A stretch of 9,416 nucleotides of DNA from an uncultured Eubacteriales bacterium (GTDB lineage: Bacteria; Bacillota; Clostridia; Christensenellales; UBA1242): the NCBI GenBank assembly GCA_949067325.1, contig CARTDZ010000035.1, forward strand, positions 1-9,416. The letters run 5' to 3'. Below are positions 1-5,545 of the stretch, one piece after another (the first letter of the stretch is position 1; the number at the start of each line of letters is the position of its first letter). The translations under genes were made by a program, and so were the position numbers. The notes under the pieces were generated by a model. It searched no databases. It was not told the DNA's origin and was given only the letters and a program-made list of their open reading frames with translations.

Positions 1-12
1 TAAGGAGTAAGT

Positions 13-180
13 ATGGAGTTTAAAGGCATTATTAAAGAAAATCCAAAGATAAATGAAATTATAAAAGACAAGAATGGCAAGAAGGGCTATTCGAAATTTT
101 ATGATGCAAAAAATTTCATAAATAAAGAACATTTTGAAGAAGAGACTAAGATAATTTTGAAAGAGATGGAAGCTCATTAA
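13..180 (+). CDS. Small hypothetical protein, 55 aa
   Basis: A complete short reading frame runs from an ATG at 13 to a TAA at 178-180, with a good ribosome binding site (TAAGGAG, 1-7) six bases upstream. The protein is highly charged (lysine- and glutamate-rich), has no cysteine, no signal peptide and no membrane segment, and looks like a small soluble helical protein with a central NGKKGYSKFYD turn region. I recognise no family. The ribosome site, the complete frame and the intrinsic terminator just behind the stop make it a plausible real gene, perhaps the last one of an operon entering from the left. Function unknown. Confidence 0.6.
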   Translation: MEFKGIIKENPKINEIIKDKNGKKGYSKFYDAKNFINKEHFEEETKIILKEMEAH

Positions 181-181
181 A

Positions 182-213
182 AATAAAAGCCTGTCAATTT
201 TGACAGGTTTTTT
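182..213. terminator. Bidirectional intrinsic terminator between the 55-aa gene and hemW
   Basis: A hairpin with arms CCTGTCA (190-196) and TGACAGG (201-207) and loop ATTT is followed on the + strand by six T (208-213). Read on the - strand the same hairpin is followed by CTTTTATTT. It can therefore end both the rightward small gene and the leftward lepA-hemW transcript, which converge here. Confidence 0.85.
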
Positions 214-271
214 GTTGCAATAATTTTTGGCTATTTTTTTATTTTGAATCAACTACTTGAAAGTTCGAATT

Positions 272-285
272 GTCTTGACCAAGAC
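272..285. repeat. Perfect short inverted repeat downstream of hemW
   Basis: GTCTTG (272-277) and CAAGAC (280-285) form a 6-bp hairpin with a 2-nt centre, nine bases past the hemW stop. On the - strand no T tract follows, so it is more likely an mRNA 3'-end stabilising hairpin than a terminator; on the + strand TTTTA follows. The rest of 214-293 shows nothing else. Confidence 0.4.
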
Positions 286-293
286 TTTTAGCG

Positions 294-1394
294 CTAAGGC
301 AATAGAGAAGAAATGATTTGATTGTTGACTATATAGTATTTTGAACTAAGAAAGACATTTTTGTTTTGTATTTTGAGAATGTCTTTTTTTATAAACTCCT
401 GAAAACTTTTGTTTGAGCTGATGTCATAGCCAAGAGTTTTTATCTCTTCTATATTAAAGCCCAAACGGCAGCGCAGACCGAGCATAATTTTCTCTTCAAT
501 TTTTTCGCGATTGCCTAAGATTTCAACCTCTCGTTCGCCGTTAAAATAGCCTTCAAAGGTTTTTGCATTTGTGAAACGTTTGTTGCCTATTGTTGAAGTG
601 GCAGAAAGGCCGAAACCGAGATAATCTTGCCCCGACCAATATTTTAAATTGTGCCTGCTTTCAAAATTGGGTTTTGAAAAGTTTGACACTTCATATTGAC
701 AAAAAGCATTTTGTTCGAGAAAAGAGACAAGCTCCTGAAAAATCTCGCTACACACGTCGTCATTTGGAAGAAGCGAAGGATTTTCTTTGACAATTTTGTA
801 TAGCAGCGTGCCTTCTTCCACTTGAAGCATATAGGTTGAGATGTGGGTTATGCCTAGAGAAATGAGTTTTTTTGCGTCTTGACAGACTGAGGTTTTTGTT
901 TGATTTGGAAAGCCAATAATAAGGTCAGCTGAGATATTTTTAAAGCCAACTGTTTTTGCGTTTTCAATAGCAGCAATTGCCTCTTTTGCGGTATGTCTTC
1001 TGCCTGCAAATTTGAGAACACCATCTTGAAGCGATTGCACGCCAAAGGATATGCGATTGACGCCAGAATTTAAGTATGAGGCAAGTTTTTCAACAGTTGC
1101 ACTGTTTGGATTGCATTCAATGGTGATTTCTGCATTTTTTGAAACTTGAAAGTTGCTTTTTATAGTTTGCAGAATTTGGATTATATATTTTGGCTCAACT
1201 GAAGAAGGCGTGCCGCCGCCAATATAGATTGTGTCGACTGCTCTTCCTTTATGTTCACTTTTTTCAATCTCATCTTTAAGAAAAACAAAGTATTTTTCTT
1301 TTTCCTCGCAGACAAAGGAAGCAAAGTCGCAATAGGTGCATTTGCTTTCACAAAAGGGAATATGAACATATATGCCTAAAGTTTTGTTTTTCAT
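294..1394 (-). CDS. hemW: HemW, radical SAM haem chaperone (HemN-like), 366 aa
   Basis: This is a member of the HemN/HemW radical SAM group. The N terminus carries the [4Fe-4S]/S-adenosylmethionine motif C15-x3-C19-x2-C22 in a HIPFCESKCTYCDF context, followed by GGGTPS at 59-64. Two sequence marks favour HemW over the oxygen-independent coproporphyrinogen dehydrogenase HemN: the position two after the third cysteine is F24 instead of the fourth cysteine of HemN, and there is an HNxxYW motif (248-253) associated with HemW. HemW proteins bind haem and are thought to deliver it to haemoproteins; they lack coproporphyrinogen dehydrogenase activity. Length is normal for the family. The gene is co-transcribed with lepA: its ATG overlaps the lepA stop (TAATG), so translation is probably coupled, and no separate ribosome site is required. 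It is often mis-annotated as hemN. Confidence 0.93.
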   Translation of the reverse strand: MKNKTLGIYVHIPFCESKCTYCDFASFVCEEKEKYFVFLKDEIEKSEHKGRAVDTIYIGGGTPSSVEPKYIIQILQTIKSNFQVSKNAEITIECNPNSATVEKLASYLNSGVNRISFGVQSLQDGVLKFAGRRHTAKEAIAAIENAKTVGFKNISADLIIGFPNQTKTSVCQDAKKLISLGITHISTYMLQVEEGTLLYKIVKENPSLLPNDDVCSEIFQELVSFLEQNAFCQYEVSNFSKPNFESRHNLKYWSGQDYLGFGLSATSTIGNKRFTNAKTFEGYFNGEREVEILGNREKIEEKIMLGLRCRLGFNIEEIKTLGYDISSNKSFQEFIKKDILKIQNKNVFLSSKYYIVNNQIISSLLP

Positions 1395-3199
1395 TATTTA
1401 TCATCATCAAGTTTAAGAATTGACATAAAGGCTTCTGATGGAATTTCAACTGAGCCTATTTGTCGCATTTTCTTTTTGCCTTCCTTTTGCTTTTCAAGAA
1501 GTTTACGTTTTCGTGAAATGTCGCCGCCGTAGCATTTTGCAAGCACGTCTTTTCGCATTGCTGAGATTGTTTCGCGAGCGATAATTTTATTTCCGATTGC
1601 CGCTTGGATTGGCACTTCAAAAAGTTGGCGTGGAATTATCTTCTTAAGTTTTTCCGCGATTGCCCTACCTCTTGTATAGGCTTTGTCTTTGTGAACAATA
1701 AGCGAAAGTGCGTCGCATTTGTCGCCGTTGAGAAGTATATCGACACGAACAAGGTCACTTTGTTCAAACCCCGCCATTTCGTAGTCAAAGCTTGCGTAGC
1801 CTTTTGTGCGTGATTTTAAGCTGTCAAAAAAGTCATAGATTATTTCGCCGAGTGGCAAGGTATAATCAACTCTCACGCGCGTTTTGTCAAGATATGTGAG
1901 GTCCTTATACACGCCGCGCTTGTCTTGGCAAAGTTCCATGATTGCACCGACATATTCTGGTGGCGTGTACATACTGGCTTTTACAATAGGCTCTTCGATA
2001 TAGTCAATTTCAACTTGGCTTGGCAGGTCTGACGGATTTGAGATAACCAGCATTTCACCGTTTGTTTTGTAGACGTTATAAAACACGCCAGGAGCTGTTG
2101 TGATGATGTCTAGGTTGAATTCGCGTTCAATACGCTCAGTGATTATTTCAAGATGCAATAGCCCTAAAAAGCCGCAGCGGAAGCCAAAGCCGAGCGCTTC
2201 TGACACTTCTGGCTGATATTCGAGGCTGGCATCGTTGAGTTTGAGTTTTTCAAGAGCGTCCTTAAGGTCGTTATATTTCGCCCCGTCAACTGTGAAAATT
2301 CCGCAAAAGACAACTGGTTGCACTTTTTTATAGCCTTCAAGCGGCATTTCTGTTGGGTCGAGAGCGTTTGTAATGGTGTCGCCAACAGCAACATCTGATA
2401 TGGTTTTGATTGAGCCTGCAAGATAGCCTACGTCGCCAGCGCTCAGCATATCAACCGCCCTTGCTGAAGGTGTAAAAATACCAACTTCAGTCACATCAAA
2501 AGTTTTGCCTGTTTGCATCATTTTGATTTTGTCGCCAACTTTCACCTCGCCGTCAAAAACGCGGATAAGGCAGATTGCACCTTTGAAATTGTCATAATAG
2601 CTGTCGAAGATGAGGCATTTAAGTTTTGCGTTTTCATCGCCTTTTGGAGATGGAAACTCTTTGATAATCATCTCAAGCACATCTTTGACATTTGTTCCGT
2701 CTTTGGCTGAAATGCAAGGTGCGTGCATGGCAGGCACTCCAACAATGTCCTCAATTTCTTTTTTCACCTCTTCTGGGCGAGCCGAAGGAAGGTCGATCTT
2801 GTTGATAACAGGCAAGATTTCAAGATTGTTATCAACTGCAAGATAGGCGTTTGCGAGTGTTTGAGCTTCAACACCTTGACTTGCGTCAACGATAAGGATT
2901 GCGCCTTCACAAGCCGCGAGAGAGCGTGAAACTTCATAAGTAAAATCGACGTGACCTGGTGTGTCGATGAGATTGAGCGTATAAGTTTCACCTTCAAAAT
3001 CATAGAGCATACGTGTTGGCGTCAGTTTGATTGTTATGCCGCGTTCGCGTTCAAGCTCCATACTATCGAGCAGCTGCGCCTGCATATCGCGTTTGGCAAG
3101 CGAGCCAGTCAATTCAATCAAACGGTCGGCAAGAGTGCTTTTTCCGTGGTCAATATGTGCCACTATACAAAAATTTCTTATTTTATCAAGTCTGTTCAT
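1394..3199 (-). CDS. lepA: Elongation factor 4 (LepA), 601 aa
   Basis: This is a full-length translational GTPase of the LepA/EF4 family. All GTP-binding motifs are present: G1 AHIDHGKS (14-21), G2 RGIT (53-56), G3 DTPGH (79-83), G4 NKID (133-136) and G5 SAK (164-166). The EF4-specific C-terminal domain is intact, with the CYGGDISRKRKLLEKQKEGK region near the end. The protein acts on the ribosome, where EF4 influences elongation and initiation or 30S biogenesis. It is the first gene of a lepA-hemW pair, an arrangement conserved in Bacillota. The start is fixed by the MNRLDKIRNF N terminus and an in-frame stop four codons upstream (3209-3211). No ribosome binding site sits at normal distance: the only purine-rich stretch (AAGGAAG) is over 20 bases away, and the -10 box lies almost on the ATG (see promoter entry). 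Confidence 0.97.
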   Translation of the reverse strand: MNRLDKIRNFCIVAHIDHGKSTLADRLIELTGSLAKRDMQAQLLDSMELERERGITIKLTPTRMLYDFEGETYTLNLIDTPGHVDFTYEVSRSLAACEGAILIVDASQGVEAQTLANAYLAVDNNLEILPVINKIDLPSARPEEVKKEIEDIVGVPAMHAPCISAKDGTNVKDVLEMIIKEFPSPKGDENAKLKCLIFDSYYDNFKGAICLIRVFDGEVKVGDKIKMMQTGKTFDVTEVGIFTPSARAVDMLSAGDVGYLAGSIKTISDVAVGDTITNALDPTEMPLEGYKKVQPVVFCGIFTVDGAKYNDLKDALEKLKLNDASLEYQPEVSEALGFGFRCGFLGLLHLEIITERIEREFNLDIITTAPGVFYNVYKTNGEMLVISNPSDLPSQVEIDYIEEPIVKASMYTPPEYVGAIMELCQDKRGVYKDLTYLDKTRVRVDYTLPLGEIIYDFFDSLKSRTKGYASFDYEMAGFEQSDLVRVDILLNGDKCDALSLIVHKDKAYTRGRAIAEKLKKIIPRQLFEVPIQAAIGNKIIARETISAMRKDVLAKCYGGDISRKRKLLEKQKEGKKKMRQIGSVEIPSEAFMSILKLDDDK

Positions 3200-3207
3200 A
3201 ATTATAG

Positions 3208-3236
3208 ATTATATATATTTTCTTCCTTTTTAGCAA
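3208..3236 (-). promoter_or_regulatory. Probable lepA-hemW promoter giving a near-leaderless mRNA
   Basis: On the - strand, TTGCTA (3231-3236) lies 17 bp from a perfect TATAAT (3208-3213). The expected start point is within about two bases of the lepA ATG (3197-3199), implying a leaderless or almost leaderless transcript. A second TATAAT-like string (3201-3206) is too close to the ATG to be the one used unless the start lies inside the gene. Confidence 0.55.
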
Positions 3237-3253
3237 ACATTTTAAGAGTGTTA

Positions 3254-3283
3254 TTGACAAAATGAGAAAAATGCTTTTATTAT
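3254..3283 (+). promoter_or_regulatory. Strong sigma-A-type promoter facing a gene-free stretch
   Basis: A perfect -35 TTGACA (3254-3259) is separated by 18 bp from TATTAT (3278-3283). Transcription would start near 3290 and run rightwards. No real coding frame follows: the first ATG (3294 region) stops after three codons. The promoter is back-to-back with that of lepA. Confidence 0.6.
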
Positions 3284-3289
3284 CTTGGC

Positions 3290-3419
3290 GATATGAGAAC
3301 TTAAAGCCAGACACAAATTTTCGTCGAAGAAGCTTATTGAAAACTGGCCTTGAAGTCAAGAGCAAAGCATAGAGCTGCCTGATACTTATCTAGAAGAAAT
3401 CATGGTAAGATATCTTTTT
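3290..3419 (+). ncRNA. Candidate small structured RNA (unassigned)
   Basis: Downstream of the promoter at 3254-3283 lie about 130 bases without an ORF that can be folded locally. GCCAG (3306-3310) pairs with CTGGC (3344-3348), enclosing a small hairpin at 3318-3330 (TTTTC/GAAGA); a hairpin CTTG-AAGT-CAAG follows at 3349-3360. The ends GATAT (3290-3294) and ATATC (3410-3414) could close the molecule, and T5 at 3415-3419 could mark an end. I could not match it to 6S, SRP or another known RNA. It could equally be an untranslated leader of the downstream phosphodiesterase gene. Confidence 0.35.
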
Positions 3420-3478
3420 AAAAAACTTAAGCAAAGGCGATTTTAAACTTAAATTTGTTTTGCTTTTTTGATTTGTTA

Positions 3479-3487
3479 TGATATAAT
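3479..3487 (+). promoter_or_regulatory. Extended -10 promoter of the phosphodiesterase gene
   Basis: TGATATAAT (3479-3487) is a perfect extended -10 element (TGnTATAAT). The -35 region at 16-17 bp (around 3459-3465, TTGCTT) is weak, which is usual for extended -10 promoters. Transcription would start near 3494, leaving an untranslated leader of roughly 85 bases before the ATG at 3580. Confidence 0.6.
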
Positions 3488-3579
3488 CTCTTTTACAAAA
3501 TGGTTGTATTGTGATAATCTTTTGATTGTTGCATAAAATACTTTTTATAAAGCGACTATAAAAAAGGCGGAAAATTTTT

Positions 3580-4308
3580 ATGGACATTTTTAAATCTTGG
3601 CTGGTTGAAACCCCTATTGCTCATCGTGGCTTGCATGATAAGATAGCGCCTGAAAACTCACTCCCCGCGTTTGAGAAGGCTATTGAAAATGGTTATGCTA
3701 TTGAACTTGATGTGCAGCTTTTGTCTGACGGAACAGTGATTGTTTTTCATGACAGCTCACTTTCTCGACTTACCAATAATGATGGTTATATCAAATTTTT
3801 GACCAAAGATGACCTTGAAATGCTTACTCTTGCTGGAACGAAAGAGAAAATACCTACCTTTGAAGAAGTTTTAAAATTTGTTGATGGAAGAGTGCCTCTT
3901 TTGATTGAAATCAAAAATACTGATAAAGTTGGTGAGCTTGAAAATAGAGTTATTGACCTGCTAAAAAATTATAGCGGCGAATTTGCTGTGCAATCTTTCA
4001 ATCCTTTTGTTTTGCAATATTTTGAAAAACACGCACCTCACATTTTGAGAGGACAACTTGCAAGCTTTTTTAAAAAAAATAAAATGCCTTTTTTTCAAAA
4101 GTTTTTTCTCAAAAGGCTTTCACTTTGCAAAAAGGTCAGCCACCCAGATTTTATTGCTTACGACGTAAAAAATCTGCCCAATAGATATGTGTGCAAATTT
4201 AAAGACAAACCTCTTCTTGCATGGACAGTCAAAAATCAAAGTGAATATATGAGGGTTGTCAAGTTTTGCGATAATGTAATTTTTGAGGATTTTGAGCCTA
4301 AGATTTAA
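3580..4308 (+). CDS. Cytosolic glycerophosphodiester phosphodiesterase (GDPD), 242 aa
   Basis: The enzyme hydrolyses glycerophosphodiesters (deacylated phospholipids) to sn-glycerol 3-phosphate and an alcohol. The GDPD TIM-barrel signature is complete: AHRG with H15 and R16, APENS (23-27), ELDV with metal-binding E42 and D44, the catalytic HD pair H57-D58, and a LIEIK strand near 110. No signal peptide or membrane segment is visible, so it resembles the short cytoplasmic UgpQ-like branch rather than secreted GlpQ. The ATG is preceded by AAAGGCGG (3563-3570), a slightly imperfect ribosome site. It stands alone between its own promoter and terminator, convergent with rsmD. Substrate preference cannot be read from sequence. 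Confidence 0.92.
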   Translation: MDIFKSWLVETPIAHRGLHDKIAPENSLPAFEKAIENGYAIELDVQLLSDGTVIVFHDSSLSRLTNNDGYIKFLTKDDLEMLTLAGTKEKIPTFEEVLKFVDGRVPLLIEIKNTDKVGELENRVIDLLKNYSGEFAVQSFNPFVLQYFEKHAPHILRGQLASFFKKNKMPFFQKFFLKRLSLCKKVSHPDFIAYDVKNLPNRYVCKFKDKPLLAWTVKNQSEYMRVVKFCDNVIFEDFEPKI

Positions 4309-4331
4309 GAGAGTTTTTGCTCTCTTTTTTT
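4307..4331 (+). terminator. Intrinsic terminator of the phosphodiesterase gene
   Basis: The stem GAGAG (4309-4313)/CTCTC (4320-4324), extendable by two A-T pairs that include the stop codon, is followed by a run of seven T. On the - strand the hairpin lacks a T tract behind it, so it is not clearly a terminator for rsmD. The remaining bases up to 4370 are plain T-rich sequence. Confidence 0.8.
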
Positions 4332-4370
4332 ATTTTCTTTTTTTATTAGTATGATTTTTATTTTCGATTT

Positions 4371-4913
4371 TTATAATTGAGGCAATGTTAGATAAGTAAC
4401 GCTTTTGCTGCCATATTTCTTTGTCGACAAAAGAGTGTAACCTGCTTTGTCAAAATCGTACTTGTCTTCATGCTCGCACACCACAACGCCATCTTTTGAT
4501 AAAACATTGTATTCTTTGATAAGTTCAAGCACTTTGGTATAAAACCCTGATTTGTATGGCGGATCTAAAAAGATGATATCAAATTGTTGACCGCTTAGCT
4601 TTTTGAGTGCTTGGTCAAAGCTTGCTCGAATAACTATTGCGTTTGCGGATAAATTTTTGAGATTGGTTTTTGTGAGGTTGGCACTTCTTGTATCTTTGTC
4701 AACAAAAACAACTTCTGCACCTCTTGAAAGTGCTTCAATGCCCAGTGAACCTGTTCCACAAAAGAGGTCAAGCACTCGCACTCCCCCCCCCTCCATATTA
4801 AAAGCCAATTTGTTGAACATAGCCTGCTTTACAACATCAGCGGTAGGCCTTATATGATCATATGGATTTTTTGCCAAAATTCTGCCTTTATACTTTCCTG
4901 CTGTTACTCTCAT
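4371..4913 (-). CDS. rsmD: 16S rRNA (guanine(966)-N2)-methyltransferase RsmD, 180 aa
   Basis: RsmD methylates N2 of G966 in 16S rRNA using S-adenosylmethionine. With the start used here the protein begins MRVTAGKYKGRIL, the typical family N terminus, followed by RPTAD (22-26). The SAM-binding motif I is DLFCGTGSLG (49-58) and the catalytic N-methyltransferase motif IV is DPPY (117-120). A longer frame extends upstream to an ATG at 5012, but those 33 codons are AT-rich, unlike any RsmD, and overlap two promoters, so the start at 4913 is preferred. No ribosome site precedes it: the -10 box ends six bases before the ATG, implying leaderless translation. An oddity is a run of nine G in the coding strand (C9 at 4783-4791) encoding the Gly-Gly-Gly of NMEGGGVRV just before motif I. 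Confidence 0.93.
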   Translation of the reverse strand: MRVTAGKYKGRILAKNPYDHIRPTADVVKQAMFNKLAFNMEGGGVRVLDLFCGTGSLGIEALSRGAEVVFVDKDTRSANLTKTNLKNLSANAIVIRASFDQALKKLSGQQFDIIFLDPPYKSGFYTKVLELIKEYNVLSKDGVVVCEHEDKYDFDKAGYTLLSTKKYGSKSVTYLTLPQL

Positions 4914-4919
4914 GACGAT

Positions 4920-4948
4920 ATTATAACAAATTTTTAAAAATCTTTCAA
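4920..4948 (-). promoter_or_regulatory. rsmD promoter, predicted leaderless
   Basis: On the - strand TTGAAA (4943-4948), 17 bp, and a perfect TATAAT (4920-4925). The expected start point, about seven bases past the -10 box, coincides with the A of the rsmD ATG at 4913. Its -35 faces that of the ribbon-helix-helix gene 17 bp away. Confidence 0.65.
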
Positions 4949-4962
4949 ACTTTATTTCATTC

Positions 4963-4984
4963 TTTTTGAAAATTTTTTCAAAAA
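4963..4984. promoter_or_regulatory. Perfect palindrome over the regulator promoter, candidate operator
   Basis: Arms TTTTTGAAAA (4963-4972) and TTTTCAAAAA (4975-4984) are exact inverted repeats around a 2-bp centre. The left arm contains the -35 box of the downstream small regulator gene. A further half-site, TTTCAAA (4943-4949), overlaps the rsmD -35. This is where a ribbon-helix-helix autorepressor would be expected to bind; the assignment is inferred from position and symmetry only. Confidence 0.5.
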
Positions 4985-4993
4985 GTGTACAAT
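4966..4993 (+). promoter_or_regulatory. Promoter of the ribbon-helix-helix gene
   Basis: TTGAAA (4966-4971), 16 bp, TACAAT (4988-4993). Start point near 5000, giving a leader of about 70 bases. A later TTGACG (4995-5000) has no -10 box at usable spacing. Confidence 0.6.
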
Positions 4994-4998
4994 ATTGA

Positions 4999-5033
4999 CG
5001 GCAAAGTAGCATTAATTTGGGTTAAAATTGCCG
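4999..5033 (+). repeat. Inverted repeat in the leader of the ribbon-helix-helix gene
   Basis: CGGCAA (4999-5004) and TTGCCG (5028-5033) are perfect 6-bp arms around a 23-nt, AT-rich loop, located at the expected 5' end of the transcript. It may form a 5'-end hairpin in the mRNA or be a second protein site; nothing distinguishes the two. Confidence 0.35.
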
Positions 5034-5069
5034 AAAAAGTAAAAATTATGTCATTTTTAGGAGGTACAT

Positions 5070-5264
5070 ATGAAAAAAGAATATCCGCGTTATACTTTGA
5101 GGATACCTAAGTCAATGCTGAAGAAGATTGCTCACATTGCTGATTTTTATTGTCGAACGACAAATAAACAGATTGAACTTTTGATCAAACGGCAAATTGA
5201 TGAACATGAAAGATGTTATGGATCCATTCCAATCTCGCAAGAAAATGAAAAAAGTAAAGAATAA
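5070..5264 (+). CDS. Small ribbon-helix-helix (Arc-type) DNA-binding protein, 64 aa
   Basis: The gene has an ideal ribosome site (AGGAGG, 5059-5064). The protein begins with the pattern of the Arc/MetJ fold: a basic beta strand RYTLRIP (7-13), helix A (SMLKKIAHIADFYC, 15-28), and helix B after a turn (TNKQIELLIKRQIDEHER, 31-48), ending in a hydrophilic tail. Such proteins dimerise and insert the paired strand into the DNA major groove as repressors. The palindrome over its promoter suggests autorepression and possibly joint control of the divergent rsmD. No toxin gene follows, so it is not evidently an antitoxin. It ends 14 bases before the tRNA promoter, and I place it on the host side of the junction. 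The specific target is unknown. Confidence 0.75.
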   Translation: MKKEYPRYTLRIPKSMLKKIAHIADFYCRTTNKQIELLIKRQIDEHERCYGSIPISQENEKSKE

Positions 5265-5278
5265 ATTTTGTTTTTTGA

Positions 5279-5307
5279 TTGACAAATATTCTTTTTTTAT
5301 GTATAAT
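5279..5307 (+). promoter_or_regulatory. Full-consensus promoter of the tRNA-Lys locus
   Basis: TTGACA (5279-5284), exactly 17 bp, TATAAT (5302-5307): both hexamers match the sigma-A consensus perfectly. It lies 34 bases before the tRNA fragment. The 32-nt gap between the two tRNA copies contains no -35/-10 pair, so this is the only visible promoter for the intact tRNA. Confidence 0.9.
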
Positions 5308-5341
5308 GTCGGTTGTAGTCTTTATGATGACGACACTTTAT

Positions 5342-5390
5342 GGACTTGTAGCTCAGTTGGTAGAGCAATTGACTCTTAATCAAGTGTCCG
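5342..5390 (+). pseudogene. Truncated tRNA-Lys(CTT), 5' part only
   Basis: Bases 5342-5390 follow the tRNA cloverleaf from the 5' acceptor strand (GGACTTG) through the D arm (GCTC/GAGC) and anticodon arm (TTGA-CTCTTAA-TCAA, anticodon CTT at 5375-5377) to the first bases of the T stem (TCCG). Then the sequence turns into AT-rich DNA with no T loop, no 3' acceptor strand (CAAGTCC expected) and no CCA. D and anticodon arms are nearly identical to the intact copy at 5423, but the acceptor strands differ, so it is a different gene copy rather than a simple duplication slip. It is broken at the variable loop/T-stem boundary, as expected from insertion or deletion at that point. Confidence 0.85.
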
Positions 5391-5399
5391 TAAAGACAT

Positions 5400-5421
5400 A
5401 AAACTAATAAAATATAGTTTT
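5400..5421 (+). repeat. AT-only hairpin directly before the intact tRNA
   Basis: AAAACTA (5400-5406) and TAGTTTT (5415-5421) can pair around an 8-nt loop, ending one base before the tRNA 5' end. It is too AT-rich and too close to the tRNA for a convincing terminator; it may assist processing or be chance. Confidence 0.3.
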
Positions 5422-5422
5422 T

Positions 5423-5498
5423 GGGCTGTTAGCTCAGTTGGTAGAGCAACTGACTCTTAATCAGTGGGTCCGGGGTTCGAGTCCCCGACAGCCCACCA
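5423..5498 (+). tRNA. tRNA-Lys(CTT), complete with encoded CCA
   Basis: A full cloverleaf can be written: acceptor GGGCTGT (5423-5429)/ACAGCCC (5488-5494), D stem GCTC/GAGC, anticodon stem ACTGA/TCAGT with loop CTCTTAA and anticodon CTT at 5456-5458, T stem CGGGG/CCCCG with loop TTCGAGT, discriminator A and encoded CCA (5496-5498). All stems are perfectly paired, so it should be functional, reading AAG lysine codons. It sits 32 nt after a broken tRNA-Lys of the same anticodon, and appears to rely on that copy's promoter. Confidence 0.97.
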
Positions 5499-5507
5499 AA
5501 AACCACG

Positions 5508-5544
5508 AAAAATAGGGAGATTTAGCCACATCTTCCTATTTTTT
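5508..5544 (+). terminator. Strong intrinsic terminator behind the tRNA
   Basis: A 13-14-bp stem (AAAATAGGGAGAT at 5509-5521 with ATCTTCCTATTTT at 5530-5542, one G-U pair) with loop TTAGCCAC ends in a T run to 5544. It separates tRNA transcription from the replication genes. Confidence 0.9.
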
Positions 5545-5545
5545 G

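Noticed and set aside
2951..3265. 104-aa rightward frame opposite the lepA start
   Set aside because: It is antisense to conserved GTPase codons, has no ribosome site and resembles no protein; a shadow of lepA.
3285..3420. 6S RNA or SRP RNA upstream of lepA
   Set aside because: No long closing stem with central bubble of normal size and no SRP tetraloop motif could be found; kept only as an unassigned candidate RNA.
3390..3587. 65-aa leftward frame overlapping the phosphodiesterase start
   Set aside because: No ribosome site, low-complexity AT-rich composition, overlaps a promoter and the start of a well-supported gene on the other strand.
4914..5012. Longer rsmD start giving 213 aa
   Set aside because: The extra 33 residues do not resemble any RsmD, the region holds two promoters and the palindrome, and MRVTAGKYKGRIL is the normal family start.
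5342..5422. T-box riboswitch or small functional tRNA lacking a T arm
   Set aside because: GGAC/GTCC could close a 4-bp stem around the D and anticodon arms, but there is no T-box motif and no CCA end; a broken tRNA-Lys explains the sequence more simply.
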